55,400 nt of DNA from Cyanobacteria bacterium OH_CBB_238 (lineage in GTDB: Bacteria > Cyanobacteriota > Vampirovibrionia > Gastranaerophilales > Gastranaerophilaceae): positions 1 through 55,400 of the forward strand of contig JAEYQN010000107.1 in NCBI GenBank assembly GCA_023409995.1. The letters are read 5' to 3'. Of the stretch, positions 55,341 through 55,400 are shown in pieces (position 1 is the stretch's first letter; the number at the start of each line of letters is the position of its first letter). Below the pieces are notes generated by a model, which ran no database searches, was not told the origin of the DNA, and saw only the letters and a list, made by a program, of their open reading frames with translations. The translations under genes were made by a program, and so were the position numbers.

Positions 55341-55400
55341 GGGTAGGTGCCCGAGTGGCTAAAGGGAGCAGACTGTAAATCTGCCGTCGCGAGACTACGG
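55341..55400 (+). tRNA. tRNA-Tyr (anticodon GUA), cut by the window end
   Basis: The 5' part GGGTAGG-TG-CCCGAGTGGC is followed by anticodon stem-loop GCAGA-CTGTAAA-TCTGC (anticodon GTA) and the beginning of a long class II variable arm. The T arm and 3' acceptor strand lie beyond the window. It starts 45 bp after tRNA-Thr and is probably co-transcribed, matching the common Thr-Tyr tRNA pairing. Confidence 0.93.

Overview
This is an AT-rich chromosomal segment, densely packed with genes that use the standard code. It reads as a non-photosynthetic relative of Cyanobacteria (Vampirovibrionia/Melainabacteria, probably a Gastranaerophilales-like gut lineage). That placement is an inference. It rests on three things: the F1Fo ATP synthase cluster has the cyanobacterial order a-c-b'-b-delta-alpha-gamma with two different b-type subunits and no beta/epsilon genes attached; complex I has only 11 subunits (no NuoE/F/G); and an AsmA-like protein, a ComEC channel and the MEP isoprenoid genes suggest a diderm cell. 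There are no photosynthesis genes, rRNA genes, CRISPR arrays, insertion sequences or phage genes in the window.

Layout. 1-5.4 kb: the 3' end of ftsY, a lone protein-kinase-like gene behind a 20-bp palindrome, rpsL-rpsG, and a leftward five-gene operon (PQ-loop-like membrane protein, NTF2-like lipoprotein/secreted protein, lspA, rluD-type pseudouridine synthase, LapA-like protein). 5.5-9.4 kb: coaX, comEC and an O6-alkylguanine-DNA methyltransferase. 9.4-18 kb: the ATP synthase operon followed directly by a 1204-residue AsmA-like protein. 18-25.7 kb: an Orn/Lys/Arg decarboxylase-family enzyme, then ligA, a small membrane protein, a SIMPL protein, a HisC-HAD fusion, hisB, and an unknown membrane-anchored protein. 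25.9-31.4 kb: a very large GH13-like protein and cysS. 31.4-39.8 kb: a 30-residue membrane peptide gene, a zinc-ribbon protein, a UshA-like nucleotidase, ispD-thiL, pgi, two unknown proteins and a TPR protein. 39.9-49.7 kb: nuoABCDHIJKLMN. 49.7-55.4 kb: a small secreted protein, ispG, a metallophosphoesterase, an 849-residue protein with an internal duplication, trxA, tRNA-Thr(UGU) and the 5' part of tRNA-Tyr(GUA).

How the genes fit together. The nuo and atp operons make a minimal energy-coupling set: an ion-pumping complex I without an NADH-input module, and an ATP synthase. PGI and the GH13 protein point to sugar and glycogen-type metabolism. The HisC-HAD fusion overlapping hisB appears to place histidine steps 7, 8 and possibly 9 in two adjacent reading frames. 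ispD and ispG show the MEP pathway. Gene packing is extreme: TAATG/ATGA stop-start overlaps are frequent, and three convergent gene pairs meet within 0-2 bp.

The most unusual items are the 30-residue membrane peptide gene with its own ribosome site and terminator (31514-31606), the GH13 protein with an insert of several hundred residues inside the barrel, a shared N-terminal VSF[T/K]G motif in two large proteins without signal peptides, the lone kinase-like gene behind a palindrome, the hairpin that buries the cysS ribosome site, and several genes whose -10 box sits 6-7 nt before the start codon (candidate leaderless mRNAs).
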